A DNA stretch of 64,000 bases from JAVKBW01 sp040222995 (GTDB lineage: Bacteria; Pseudomonadota; Alphaproteobacteria; UBA8366; Aestuariispiraceae). The DNA is taken from assembly GCA_040222995.1 (NCBI GenBank), contig JAVKBW010000039.1, forward strand, positions 124,001-188,000, written 5' to 3'. Under the pieces are notes generated by a model. The model saw only the letters and a program-made list of their open reading frames with translations. It was not told where the DNA came from and did no database searches. Positions 1 through 8,559 of the stretch are shown here, one piece after another (positions within the stretch are counted from its first letter, which is position 1; the number at the start of each line of letters is the position of its first letter). The translations under genes and the position numbers were made by a program.

Positions 1-1615
1 GCGCCAGGTCGCTGAGCGCCAGCCCGCTTTCCAGGCCGCCCGAAACCTTTGCAATCATGTCCATCGGCCCGATGTCGGGAATGCCCTGACCGGAATATTC
101 CTCTGCGATGTCGGACAGGTTGCCCAGTTCGGGGGAATTCGCCGTGACTTCGATATCGATCCCTTCGGACCGGATCAGATCGCCGACGGAGCCGACGACA
201 TTGAGGATCAGCGCTTCGGCGGAGCCCAGCGAAAGATTCATGTCCTGAAGCGACAGACCGCTGTGCGGGCTGCCGGCGACATTGGCCGACAGCGCCAGAC
301 GGCCCAGCGGCGGCACCGACTGGCCTGCAAACTGTTGCGCGATGGGCGACAGGTCGCCGATCTGCGGGGAATCCACGCGGATCGCAAGGTCCAAAGTCGG
401 GTCCGTCGTCAGGTCGGCGATATTGCCGCCGGCCGACGCCAGAATAAGGTCTTCCGACCCGACCGCCGCGCTGAGATCAGAAAGGTCGAGCCCGTCACCC
501 AGTCCGCCCCGAACCGCGAAGGATACGTTCAGCGGGCCGACGGCGGGCACATCCTGACCGGCAAAGGCCTGCGTGATGGGCGACAGGTTGCCGACTTCGA
601 CGCTTTCCAGGTTGGCCGTGACATTGATGCCTTCCTGGCCGATCGCATCTTCGATCTGGCCGTCTACCAGAATGTGAATGACATCTGCTGTCCCGATATC
701 GACCGAAAGCGGATTGATGGAAAGCGCATCGCCGCTGCCCGCCAGCGTTACATCCACCTTGAACTGACCCAGGCTGGGCACGTCGATGCCGAAGGCACCG
801 GCGGCTTCGGCCAGTTCCTGACCTAGGGCGGAAACCGTAACGTCGATCCCTTCCTGACCGGCCAGGTCCTGGATCGCGCCATTGATGGCGACATCGATCC
901 CGGCAAGGTTGCCGACAAAGTCGATGGGCGTCGGCTGCGCGCCGTCGGTCATGGACTGAAGCGACCCCATGGTGCCCGCCATGATCAGCGGCAGGTCTTC
1001 GAATGCCGCATCCAGATTCAGCAACAGCGGCGCGGTGGCGGAATCGCCGCCCAGGGCAAGTTCCGTCAGCGTAAAGGTCTGGACCTCGTTCGCGCCGTCG
1101 CCCAGATGCTGGATCATGTCCACTTGAACGTCGGTGATCTGAAGGTCGCGGATGATGGGCAGGACCAGGTCCCCGCCACCGCCGCCATGGTCGCGGTCGT
1201 CGCGCATGTCATCGCCGGTTTCGAACCGGGTGTTCGCCATGGTCCCGTCGGCGCTGGTTTCCAGCGCGGCGCGCACGCCGTCGACCCGGATCATGGTGAT
1301 ATCGGGCGTATTGCCAAGGAGGGAAAACAGTTTGAAGCCCAGTTCGACCGTGCCGATTTCGACCATCTGTTCGCGACTGGCCCAGTCGGCGTTGGAAAGC
1401 GAGATGCCCGTCGCCTTGAAATAGGTGTCGCTGCCCAGGTCGAATTCGATCGGCCCGTCGATCACCAGCTGGCGGCCCGTGTTTTCGCGCACCGCTTCCT
1501 GAATTTCGGGTTTCCAGTCGTTCAGGTCGATGTTGAGCACATATGCGACGGCCCCGACCACGAAGACCAGCAGGACCACAAGAACGCCGCCAAGGATTTT
1601 AAGGAAACGCCGCAT
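1..1615 (-). CDS. AsmA family protein, C-terminus beyond window edge
   Basis: The reading frame is open from an ATG at 1615 to base 1, giving 538 visible residues without the C-terminus. The N-terminus (MRRFLKILGG, then a run of V, L and F) is one membrane anchor, and the AsmA-type text follows (TGRQLVIDGPIEF). AsmA proteins are large, inner-membrane-anchored periplasmic proteins linked to outer-membrane lipid homeostasis. The distal part carries a tandem repeat with a period of exactly 78 residues: the motif like GNLSPIAQQFAGQ..P..G recurs near 809, 575, 341 and 107. A Gly-rich linker (DHGGGGGD) lies near residue 145. It starts 3 nt after the HAD gene stop, so it is probably in the same operon. 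The family call is firm; the substrate is unknown. Confidence 0.85.
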   Translation of the reverse strand, partial: MRRFLKILGGVLVVLLVFVVGAVAYVLNIDLNDWKPEIQEAVRENTGRQLVIDGPIEFDLGSDTYFKATGISLSNADWASREQMVEIGTVELGFKLFSLLGNTPDITMIRVDGVRAALETSADGTMANTRFETGDDMRDDRDHGGGGGDLVLPIIRDLQITDVQVDMIQHLGDGANEVQTFTLTELALGGDSATAPLLLNLDAAFEDLPLIMAGTMGSLQSMTDGAQPTPIDFVGNLAGIDVAINGAIQDLAGQEGIDVTVSALGQELAEAAGAFGIDVPSLGQFKVDVTLAGSGDALSINPLSVDIGTADVIHILVDGQIEDAIGQEGINVTANLESVEVGNLSPITQAFAGQDVPAVGPLNVSFAVRGGLGDGLDLSDLSAAVGSEDLILASAGGNIADLTTDPTLDLAIRVDSPQIGDLSPIAQQFAGQSVPPLGRLALSANVAGSPHSGLSLQDMNLSLGSAEALILNVVGSVGDLIRSEGIDIEVTANSPELGNLSDIAEEYSGQGIPDIGPMDMIAKVSGGLESGLALSDLA

Positions 1616-1618
1616 CGC

Positions 1619-2293
1619 TCAATCGCTCCATATCTGTTTCAGCAGGCCAGGGATTTCGGTGAAATGTCCGGCCACGGTCCGGGCGCCCGCTTTTGTCAGT
1701 TGTTCCGGCGGATGATAGCCCCACGAAACGCCAATCGCGTGCGCGCCGGCGCGGACCGCCATCTCCATATCGAATATCGTATCGCCGATCATGACCGTAT
1801 TCAAAGGGGAAACGCCTGTCTCTCCCATCGCGTCCAGCAGGATATCCGGGTTTGGTTTACCTGGGCCGTCATCCGCCGTTTTCAAGACACTGAAATGTCC
1901 GGCGATATCATGACGGGTCAATGTATGACCCAATCCGCGGCGCCCTTTTCCGGTCGCAACGCCCAGAATCATCGTCTCGTTCGCCGACAGTTCCGTCAGC
2001 ACCGAAACGCAGTTTTCATAAAGGGGTTCATCGTCCCGTGTCACTTCATGACCGGAAACGAACGCGTTCTTGTATCCTTCGACCAGCGCGTCCCACACAC
2101 CGGGATTTCCGGCCGGGTGCAGATTGCGGATCGCCTGTAACAGGGGCAGCCCGATCTGGTGGCGAATGTCGTCCGGTTCCGGCCGGGCAATTCCCAACCC
2201 GTCCCAGGCGGCATGCATGGTCGCGACGATGATATGGCCGCTGTCGACCAGTGTCCCGTCGCAATCGAAAACAATCAGTTTGGGTTCCGCCAT
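1619..2293 (-). CDS. HAD-superfamily phosphatase, phosphoglycolate phosphatase-like
   Basis: This is a 224-residue soluble hydrolase. Motif I is FDCDGTLVDS, with nucleophile D9 and acid D11. A helical cap follows (GLPLLQAIR), then motif II with a Thr (ATGKGRRGL), the motif III Lys in GKPNPD, and motif IV as MIGDTIFDMEMA. Order and length match the Gph/PGP-type subfamily, which dephosphorylates small phosphoesters such as 2-phosphoglycolate; the true substrate cannot be read from sequence. It lies 6 nt after the pseudouridine synthase gene and 3 nt before the AsmA gene, on the same strand. This RluC-HAD pairing is common in alphaproteobacteria. Confidence 0.88.
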   Translation of the reverse strand: MAEPKLIVFDCDGTLVDSGHIIVATMHAAWDGLGIARPEPDDIRHQIGLPLLQAIRNLHPAGNPGVWDALVEGYKNAFVSGHEVTRDDEPLYENCVSVLTELSANETMILGVATGKGRRGLGHTLTRHDIAGHFSVLKTADDGPGKPNPDILLDAMGETGVSPLNTVMIGDTIFDMEMAVRAGAHAIGVSWGYHPPEQLTKAGARTVAGHFTEIPGLLKQIWSD

Positions 2294-2299
2294 CGCGCC

Positions 2300-3295
2300 T
2301 TATTCCGCCAGTTCGTCGAACGGGTCTTCACCCATCGCCGGTTCGGTTTCGAATTCAAACAGGGTAAGCGTTTTTTTCATATGCGCCGACGGACTGGCCG
2401 TAATGCGCGCGCCCGCACCGTCCACGCCGGGCGGCAGTTCGATCATCCGCGCGTGCAGATGCAGGCCCTTGGGCAATTCGTCGCCGGGCGGAAAGGCGGC
2501 CTTGCCGCCATATTTCCCGTCCCCCAGGACCGGCGTGCCCAGATAGGCCAGATGCGCGCGGATCTGATGCGTGCGCCCCGTGCGCGGCCATAGCGCCACC
2601 AGCGCCGCACGCTGGGCCGCCTGATCCAGGACGACAAAATCCGTCACTGCGCTTTGCCCGTCGTCCGGGTCGGGCACGACGCGTTCGCCCCCGGCACTGC
2701 CCTGTTTGGACAGCGGCATCCGGATCGTCCCTTCGGACGGGTCGGGCACGCCCACGGTCACCGCCCAGTATATCTTTTTGACGTCGCGGCGCTGCAGCGC
2801 ACGGCTAAGGGCGGCCGCCGTTTCCCGCCGCCGGGCCAGCAGCATGACGCCGCTTGTATCCTTGTCCAGGCGGTGGACCAGGCGCGGGCGTTCCTCTTCG
2901 CCGAAGCGCAGGAAATCCAGCATGCCGTCCAGGTGGCGTTCGGTCTTGCTGCCGCCCTGAACCGCAAGTCCGGACGGTTTGTCGATGGCCAGAAGATCGC
3001 GGTTCCGGAATATGACCAGAGATTTGGCAAAAACCTCATCCTTCGGATCCGGGCCCTTCTGCCGGGCGGGGCCGCCCTTCGGGTCCGCCGGTTCATAGGG
3101 TGGAATGCGCACCTTCTGTCCGGCGGCGACGCGGAAATCCGCCTTCACCCGGCCGCCGTCGACGCGGATTTCACCCTTGCGCAGGGCTTTTTGCATGCGC
3201 CCGTGGGGCATGTCGGGAAAGCGCGTGCGCAGGAACCGGTCCAGGCGCATGCCGTCTTCGCCGGCGCCGACATCGATTGTCTGAACCCCGCTCAT
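2300..3295 (-). CDS. rluC: RluC/RluD family 23S rRNA pseudouridine synthase
   Basis: The protein is 331 residues. An N-terminal S4-like RNA-binding segment (MRLDRFLRTRFPDMP, KALRKGEIRVDG) is followed by the RluA-type catalytic domain, with the signature HRLDKDTSGVML carrying the catalytic Asp. GRTHQIRAHLA and GDGKYGG also match. The enzyme isomerises uridines in 23S rRNA. The frame stays open upstream to 3709, but the start ATG at 3295 is chosen because it overlaps the crcB stop in an ATGA arrangement and begins just before the S4 domain. A longer start would run antisense-like through crcB. An acidic/basic linker (PADPKGGPARQKGPDPKD) splits the two domains. Assignment to RluC rather than a sister RluA-family enzyme is likely but not certain. 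Confidence 0.9.
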   Translation of the reverse strand: MSGVQTIDVGAGEDGMRLDRFLRTRFPDMPHGRMQKALRKGEIRVDGGRVKADFRVAAGQKVRIPPYEPADPKGGPARQKGPDPKDEVFAKSLVIFRNRDLLAIDKPSGLAVQGGSKTERHLDGMLDFLRFGEEERPRLVHRLDKDTSGVMLLARRRETAAALSRALQRRDVKKIYWAVTVGVPDPSEGTIRMPLSKQGSAGGERVVPDPDDGQSAVTDFVVLDQAAQRAALVALWPRTGRTHQIRAHLAYLGTPVLGDGKYGGKAAFPPGDELPKGLHLHARMIELPPGVDGAGARITASPSAHMKKTLTLFEFETEPAMGEDPFDELAE

Positions 3296-3672
3296 GGCAG
3301 CACCAGCCGCATGACGGCCATGCCGCCCATCAGCCCAAGGATGGCCAGAACGGCGGACCCGACGGCATAGAAGGCCGCCTGTCCGAATTGCGCGCGTTCG
3401 ATCAACAGCACCACATCCAGCGAATAGGTTGAAAAGGTCGTAAACGCCCCCAGCACACCGACCGCCAGAAAGGCCCGCAGGGCCGGCATCGGTTCCGCCA
3501 GATGCATGAAGACATGAACCAGGACGCCCATCAGGAAGGACCCCAGCACGTTCGCGGCGAAAATGCCCCACGGGAACCCGCCGCCGGTCAGATGCATGAC
3601 CTGGGCCGCGAAGAAATGGCGCGCGACGGCGCCGATGGCGCCCCCCGCCGCAATCGCGAGAATGAGCTTCAT
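3292..3672 (-). CDS. crcB: CrcB/Fluc fluoride channel
   Basis: This 126-residue protein has four predicted membrane helices and the Fluc family marks: GGAIGAVARHF near the N-terminus, NVLGSFLMG in helix 2, and GAFTTFSTYSLD in the helix 3 break where the pore phenylalanines sit. The family makes dual-topology dimers that let fluoride leave the cytoplasm. The usual acidic residue after the FSTY/F motif is Asp rather than Glu. The gene overlaps rluC by 4 nt. I saw no fluoride-riboswitch-like structure in the 51 nt between it and cobD. A short GC hairpin (3699-3716) lies in that gap. Confidence 0.9.
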   Translation of the reverse strand: MKLILAIAAGGAIGAVARHFFAAQVMHLTGGGFPWGIFAANVLGSFLMGVLVHVFMHLAEPMPALRAFLAVGVLGAFTTFSTYSLDVVLLIERAQFGQAAFYAVGSAVLAILGLMGGMAVMRLVLP

Positions 3673-3723
3673 GGATCGAGGTTATGCGGCCCCGCGCTGC
3701 CGGGTGCAAGCCCGGCCTTTCGG

Positions 3724-4749
3724 TCAGCCGCCCCGCAACAGAAGAAGCAGGCCGACCGACAGCAGGACAAAGAAGATCAGCGCGCAGGCGACGAAATAAA
3801 GCCCGCGCGCCCGGTCGATGTCGCGCGGTTCAAGCCGCGCCCGCCCGTCGCCGATCCACACGCCGACGACTTCCCCGCCCGGATAGGTGCGCGGCCCGCC
3901 CAGTGCGATGTTCAGCGCCCCGGCGAACGCCGCTTCGGGCCAGCCCGCATTGGGGGACTTGTGCTTCGGCGCGTCCCGCAGCATGACCCGAACGGCGGCC
4001 AGCGGATATCCGGTCGGCATGAAACTGGCCGCAAGACACACCAGCGTCCCGCTGATCCGGGCCGGCAGCCAGTTCGCGACGTCGTCCAGCTTTGCCGCCG
4101 TGAACCCGAAGGACCGATGCTTTTCGGTCTTGTAGGCGATCATGCTGTCCAGCGTGTTGATCGCCTTGTAGCCCAACAGGCCCGGCAGACCGAACAAAAG
4201 ATAGAAGAACGCGGGCGCCACCACGCCGTCGCTGAAGTTTTCCGACAGGGACTCGATGGCCGACCGCGCCACACCATGCCGGTCCAGGCTTTTCGGGTCG
4301 CGGGACACGATATGGGCGATTTCCCGCCGCCCGCCTTCCAGTCCGCCGTCCCGCAGTCCCTTGCCGACGCGCCGGACATGGTCATACAGGCTTCTGGCCG
4401 CGAGAAAGACCCCGACGATCAGAACCTCCACCATCCAGCCATAGCGCCAGTCCCGAAGATGGTCCGCGATCAGCCACCCCACCGCGACCCAGAAGGACAC
4501 GACGATCAGCGCCGCGATCGCGCCGCGGATCAACCGGTCGGTTTCGCTGCGGTTCGGGCGGTTCAGCTTGGCATCCAGCCAGCCGATGGGCCGCCCGATC
4601 AGCACCACCGGGTGCGGCACGATTTTGTAGAACCAGCGCGGGTCGCCGACCAGCGCGTCGAACAGAAGGGCAAATGCCAGGATCAGCGCAAAAGACTGGC
4701 CGTCCGCGACCCATGCGGTGGCATTGTACAGGACATCGGAAAGCGGCAT
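3724..4749 (-). CDS. cobD: Adenosylcobinamide-phosphate synthase (CobD/CbiB)
   Basis: The protein is a 341-residue membrane protein. It has the CbiB/CobD motifs LLFDALVGDPRWF near the N-terminus, PHPVVLIGRPIGWLD, a central SLSENFSDGVVAP block, AINTLDSMIAYKT, and GWPEAAFAGALNIALGG towards the C-terminus. The enzyme joins cobyric acid to aminopropanol phosphate in the late steps of adenosylcobalamin synthesis at the inner membrane. No other cobalamin gene is in the window, so it appears detached from a main cob cluster. It reads in the same direction as crcB and the upstream EAL gene (29 nt gap), suggesting one transcription unit. Confidence 0.92.
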   Translation of the reverse strand: MPLSDVLYNATAWVADGQSFALILAFALLFDALVGDPRWFYKIVPHPVVLIGRPIGWLDAKLNRPNRSETDRLIRGAIAALIVVSFWVAVGWLIADHLRDWRYGWMVEVLIVGVFLAARSLYDHVRRVGKGLRDGGLEGGRREIAHIVSRDPKSLDRHGVARSAIESLSENFSDGVVAPAFFYLLFGLPGLLGYKAINTLDSMIAYKTEKHRSFGFTAAKLDDVANWLPARISGTLVCLAASFMPTGYPLAAVRVMLRDAPKHKSPNAGWPEAAFAGALNIALGGPRTYPGGEVVGVWIGDGRARLEPRDIDRARGLYFVACALIFFVLLSVGLLLLLRGG

Positions 4750-4778
4750 ATCCGGAATTGACGTTCCCGCCCCCGCCG

Positions 4779-6041
4779 TCAGCGCCGTGCCGCGCGCGGG
4801 GCGGGCGGATTCTTGGACCGCGAAATCTGCTGCAGGACGGCGTCCAGATACCGGCCCTGGAACATCGTGATGCCCATTTCCTGACCGGTTCGGATCATCG
4901 TTTCGTTATCGCAGCGGGCCAGGATAACCCGCCCCTTGCCGATTTTTTCGACGCATTTGGCAATGCGTTCACGCTGTTCTTCGGACCCGCCGGCATCGAA
5001 AATGGGGCCGGCCGCGATCTTCACCAGGTCGACTTCCATATATTGCCGGTCGATGAAGGGCACCAGATCCGGCCCGATCCCGTCCAGACAGATGCGATAG
5101 CCTTTTTCGCGCACGAAATCCCGCGCGAAGATGAAGGACGAGAAATCCGACATCACGTCGATCATCTGAAGTTCGACGACCAGCGTACCCCGGCTTCCCA
5201 TGCGAAGGGACGAATCGAAATCCAGAAATTCCGGCGCCAGAAGCGTGCCGACATTCACATTGATGGAAAAGGACGAATGCAGCGTCCGGTCATCCGCCCG
5301 GACCAGCATCTTCAGGACGCGCCGGTCCAGGGTCTGGGTCAGGTGCTGAAACAGCCAGCGGTTGGCGGCCAGATCCACATCCGGAAGGACGGTTTTCGCC
5401 AGATCGAAAATGGAAATGAACAGTTCGTTGAAAATCGGCTTCGGCGGCGCGTCCTTGTGCACGACGCTGACGGCCTGTCGGCGGAACACACTGGACAGGT
5501 CGGCGCGTTCCAGAAATTCCTCAAGCCGGCCCAGTTGTTCCGGTTTCAGCGGACGGCGCGAATCCTCGAACGATTCGCCGGCCTGTTCGGCCATCTGCTG
5601 CAGGCGTTTCTGGCGCGCGCGTTCTTCTTCGAACACGCGTTCGCACAATTCCATGAATTTCGCGTACTGGCCTTCGATATTGTAAAGCGTCGCGAACCGG
5701 CCGTGCCCTTCGGAATCCGCTTCCGACTGGGTCAGCGGATCGTCGCTGAACAGATAGCGCAGACGCATCACCGCTTCGTCCAGCTGTTGCAGGTTCGCGC
5801 CCTTTACGGAAAAGACCACATCGTTGTTCCCCAGAAGGAACGTCTGCCCTTCGAACGTGGTGACAAAGTCATCCAGCGTGTTCATGGCGATGCGGATGTG
5901 ATGTTCGCGGCGGTTCTGCGGTTTCAGCCGCGACAGGTGCACGTGCACCGCGCGGCGCCCCTCGCGGTGCCGTTCAAGTCGTTGCGCATAATCCAGGAGC
6001 AGGTGTTCCTGGCTTATCGATGTGCCCGGTTTCTGTGCCAT
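4779..6041 (-). CDS. Degenerate EAL-domain protein, likely catalytically inactive
   Basis: The frame extends far upstream over maeB, but that part is antisense to maeB. The ATG at 6041 (MAQKPGTSIS) gives a 420-residue protein. The N-terminal half is a partly degenerate GGDEF-like or sensory region, rich in charge (FEEERARQKRLQQMAEQ). The C-terminal half follows the EAL fold (SINVNVGTLLAPEFLDF, LVVELQMIDV, LDGIGPDLVPFID, MFQGRYLD). Key phosphodiesterase residues are missing: the EAL-R site reads as NELFIS, the DDFG-type motif reads DGIG, and the EGVE-type position reads ARCDNE. I infer a c-di-GMP receptor or scaffold rather than an enzyme. It is divergent from maeB with 213 nt between them. 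Confidence 0.8.
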   Translation of the reverse strand: MAQKPGTSISQEHLLLDYAQRLERHREGRRAVHVHLSRLKPQNRREHHIRIAMNTLDDFVTTFEGQTFLLGNNDVVFSVKGANLQQLDEAVMRLRYLFSDDPLTQSEADSEGHGRFATLYNIEGQYAKFMELCERVFEEERARQKRLQQMAEQAGESFEDSRRPLKPEQLGRLEEFLERADLSSVFRRQAVSVVHKDAPPKPIFNELFISIFDLAKTVLPDVDLAANRWLFQHLTQTLDRRVLKMLVRADDRTLHSSFSINVNVGTLLAPEFLDFDSSLRMGSRGTLVVELQMIDVMSDFSSFIFARDFVREKGYRICLDGIGPDLVPFIDRQYMEVDLVKIAAGPIFDAGGSEEQRERIAKCVEKIGKGRVILARCDNETMIRTGQEMGITMFQGRYLDAVLQQISRSKNPPAPRAARR

Positions 6042-6254
6042 AAAGTTTCGTCCGTCCCCGGCGGCGGTATTATTGTTCGCTGTCCAGCCCGCTCCCTCCG
6101 GTATGTCTACCCTATGATGCGCGTGTCGCCAATGAAAGCGTGTATGACAAACCAAAGCGACTACGCCAATATGGTCCAAAATCGGCAATATTGCCTTGGT
6201 AAAAGATAGATACGGGCCTGATCGGGTTTCAGGGCAACCGGGGAGCAGACACAT

Positions 6255-8522
6255 ATGGCGGAACAGAAAATCACGGAAGAAGACGCGCTTCAGTTTCACG
6301 CGCAGGGGCGCCCCGGAAAGATCGAACTGGCACCCACAAAGCCGCTGACGACGCAGCGGGACCTGTCGCTTGCCTATTCGCCGGGTGTCGCCACGCCGTG
6401 CCTTCGCATCGCCGAACAACCCGACACCGCCTATGACTATACGGTGCGCGGCAACATGGTGGCGGTCATTTCGAACGGCACGGCGGTCCTGGGTCTGGGC
6501 AATATCGGCGCGCTGGCGTCCAAGCCGGTGATGGAAGGAAAGGCGGTTCTGTTCAAGCGGTTCGCGGATGTCGATTCCATCGACCTGGAAGTCGACACCG
6601 AAGATGTCGACGAATTCGTGAACAGCGTGCGCTTTCTGGGGCCGAGCTTCGGAGGCATCAACCTGGAAGACATCAAGGCGCCGGAATGTTTCATCATCGA
6701 ACAGCGCCTGCGCGAAATCATGGACATCCCCGTCTTTCACGACGACCAGCACGGCACCGCGATCATTGCGGCGGCGGGCCTGATCAACGCGCTGCAGCTG
6801 ACCGGGCGGGACATCCGGAACACGAAACTGGTCGTGAACGGCGCCGGCGCGGCGGCCATCGCCTGCACCGAATTGGTGAAGGCGATGGGCATGCAGCCCG
6901 ACAATGTCATTCTGTGCGATTCCAAGGGCGTGATCTATCAGGGCCGCGAGGAGGGCATGAACCAGTGGAAGTCCGCCCATGCGGCGCAGACGGACGCACG
7001 GACCCTGGCGGATGCGGTGCGCGGCGCGGACGTGTTCTTCGGCCTGTCGGTCAAGGGGGCGCTGACGGCCGACATGGTAACGACCATGGCCGACCGGCCC
7101 ATCATTTTCGCCATGGCGAACCCCGACCCGGAAATCACCCCGGACGAGGCGAAGTCGGTGCGCGACGATGCGATCATTGCAACGGGACGGTCCGACTACC
7201 CGAACCAGGTGAACAACGTTTTGGGGTTCCCCTATATCTTCCGGGGCGCCCTGGACGTGCGGGCTTCGACCATCAATGACGACATGAAAATCGCCGCCGC
7301 CCAGGCCATCGCCGAACTGGCGCGCGAAGATGTCCCGGACGAGGTGGCGAACGCCTATGGCGGGCAGTCGCTGCACTATGGGCCGGACTATATCATTCCC
7401 GTCCCGTTCGACCCCCGTCTGATCGTCGCCGTTCCGGCCGCCGTCGCGGAAGCGGCCATGACGTCCGGTGTGGCGCGGCGTCCGATCATGGACATGGAAG
7501 CCTATCGTCAGGAACTGAAGGCGCGGCTGGACCCGACCGCCAACATGCTGCACCTGATTTTCGAACGCGTCCGTCAGGCCCAGCGCCGCGTCTGTTTCGC
7601 GGAAGGGGAAGACCCGCGCATCATCCGCGCGGCCGCCCTGTTCCAGTCCGCCGGCTACGGCAAGGCGGTCCTGGTCGGCCGGGAAGAGAAAATCCGCGCC
7701 ACGGCGCGCGAACTGGGACTGGAAGAAGCACCGTTTGAAATTCACAACGCGCGGCTGAGTTCGAACAATGTCGCCTATACCGAGTTCCTGTACGCGAAAC
7801 AGCAGCGCCACGGGTTCCTGCACCGCGACTGCCAGCGGCTGGTCAACCAGGACCGCAATGTGTTTGCGGCCTGCATGATGGCGAATGGCGAGGTCGACGC
7901 CGTCGTGACCGGGGCCACGCGGGCCTTCAACATCGCCTACGAGGGGGTCCGCAAGGTGGTCGACGTGAAGGACGGGTCCATTGCCATGGGGCTGTCCATC
8001 ATGGTGGCCCGCGGCCGCACCATCTTCATTGCCGACACATCGGTCCACGAACTCCCCGAAGGCGATATCCTGGCGGAAGTGGCGAAATCGGCCGCCGCCT
8101 ATGCCAGACGGCTGGGGCACGAACCGCGCGTGGGCATGCTGTATGCGTCGAATTTCGGGAATCCGGACCGGCCGGGCGCCAGGCGGGTGCGCGATGCGAT
8201 TGCCATCCTGGACCGGGAAAATCCGGATTTCGAATATGACGGGGACATTTCGCCCAATGCGGCGCTGGACTATGACCTGATGCAGCGGCTGTACCCGTTC
8301 TGCCGGTTGAGCGGCCCGGCAAACGTGCTGGTCATGCCGGGCATCAATTCCGCCCATATCGCCAGCCGCATGCTGCAAAGCCTGGGCGGGGGGACGATGA
8401 TCGGCCCGATGCTGCTGGGCCTGTCACATCCGGTACAGATTGCGCAGATGGGCGCCAATGTCAGCGACATCGTCTCGCTGGCGGCGCTGGCGGCCCATGA
8501 TGCGCTGGACCTGTCGCGATGA
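6255..8522 (+). CDS. maeB: NADP-dependent malic enzyme, phosphotransacetylase-fused (MaeB)
   Basis: The protein is 755 residues. The malic enzyme part (about 1-430) shows LAYSPGVATPCL, NGTAVLGLGNIG, the metal site around VFHDDQHGTAI, and a dinucleotide fold as VVNGAGAAAIAC. The remainder (about 440-755) is a phosphotransacetylase-like domain (VCFAEGEDPRIIRAA, VTGATRAFN, ADTSVHELP, MLYASNFGNP). It oxidatively decarboxylates malate to pyruvate with NADP; in characterised homologues the extra domain is regulatory rather than catalytic. A strong ribosome site (GGGGAG) precedes the ATG. phoR starts 37 nt downstream. Confidence 0.96.
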   Translation: MAEQKITEEDALQFHAQGRPGKIELAPTKPLTTQRDLSLAYSPGVATPCLRIAEQPDTAYDYTVRGNMVAVISNGTAVLGLGNIGALASKPVMEGKAVLFKRFADVDSIDLEVDTEDVDEFVNSVRFLGPSFGGINLEDIKAPECFIIEQRLREIMDIPVFHDDQHGTAIIAAAGLINALQLTGRDIRNTKLVVNGAGAAAIACTELVKAMGMQPDNVILCDSKGVIYQGREEGMNQWKSAHAAQTDARTLADAVRGADVFFGLSVKGALTADMVTTMADRPIIFAMANPDPEITPDEAKSVRDDAIIATGRSDYPNQVNNVLGFPYIFRGALDVRASTINDDMKIAAAQAIAELAREDVPDEVANAYGGQSLHYGPDYIIPVPFDPRLIVAVPAAVAEAAMTSGVARRPIMDMEAYRQELKARLDPTANMLHLIFERVRQAQRRVCFAEGEDPRIIRAAALFQSAGYGKAVLVGREEKIRATARELGLEEAPFEIHNARLSSNNVAYTEFLYAKQQRHGFLHRDCQRLVNQDRNVFAACMMANGEVDAVVTGATRAFNIAYEGVRKVVDVKDGSIAMGLSIMVARGRTIFIADTSVHELPEGDILAEVAKSAAAYARRLGHEPRVGMLYASNFGNPDRPGARRVRDAIAILDRENPDFEYDGDISPNAALDYDLMQRLYPFCRLSGPANVLVMPGINSAHIASRMLQSLGGGTMIGPMLLGLSHPVQIAQMGANVSDIVSLAALAAHDALDLSR

Positions 8523-8559
8523 TGCGCCGGGCACACTGAAGATAAGGAAGGGATAGCCG

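Noticed and set aside
3673..3723. Fluoride riboswitch before crcB
   Set aside because: Only 51 nt are available and no pseudoknot-like element was seen; a short GC hairpin is the only structure.
4779..8378. A very long minus-strand ORF (1199 codons) joining the EAL gene to sequence opposite maeB
   Set aside because: The upstream two thirds are antisense to maeB, which has clear protein motifs; the ATG at 6041 gives a normal protein.
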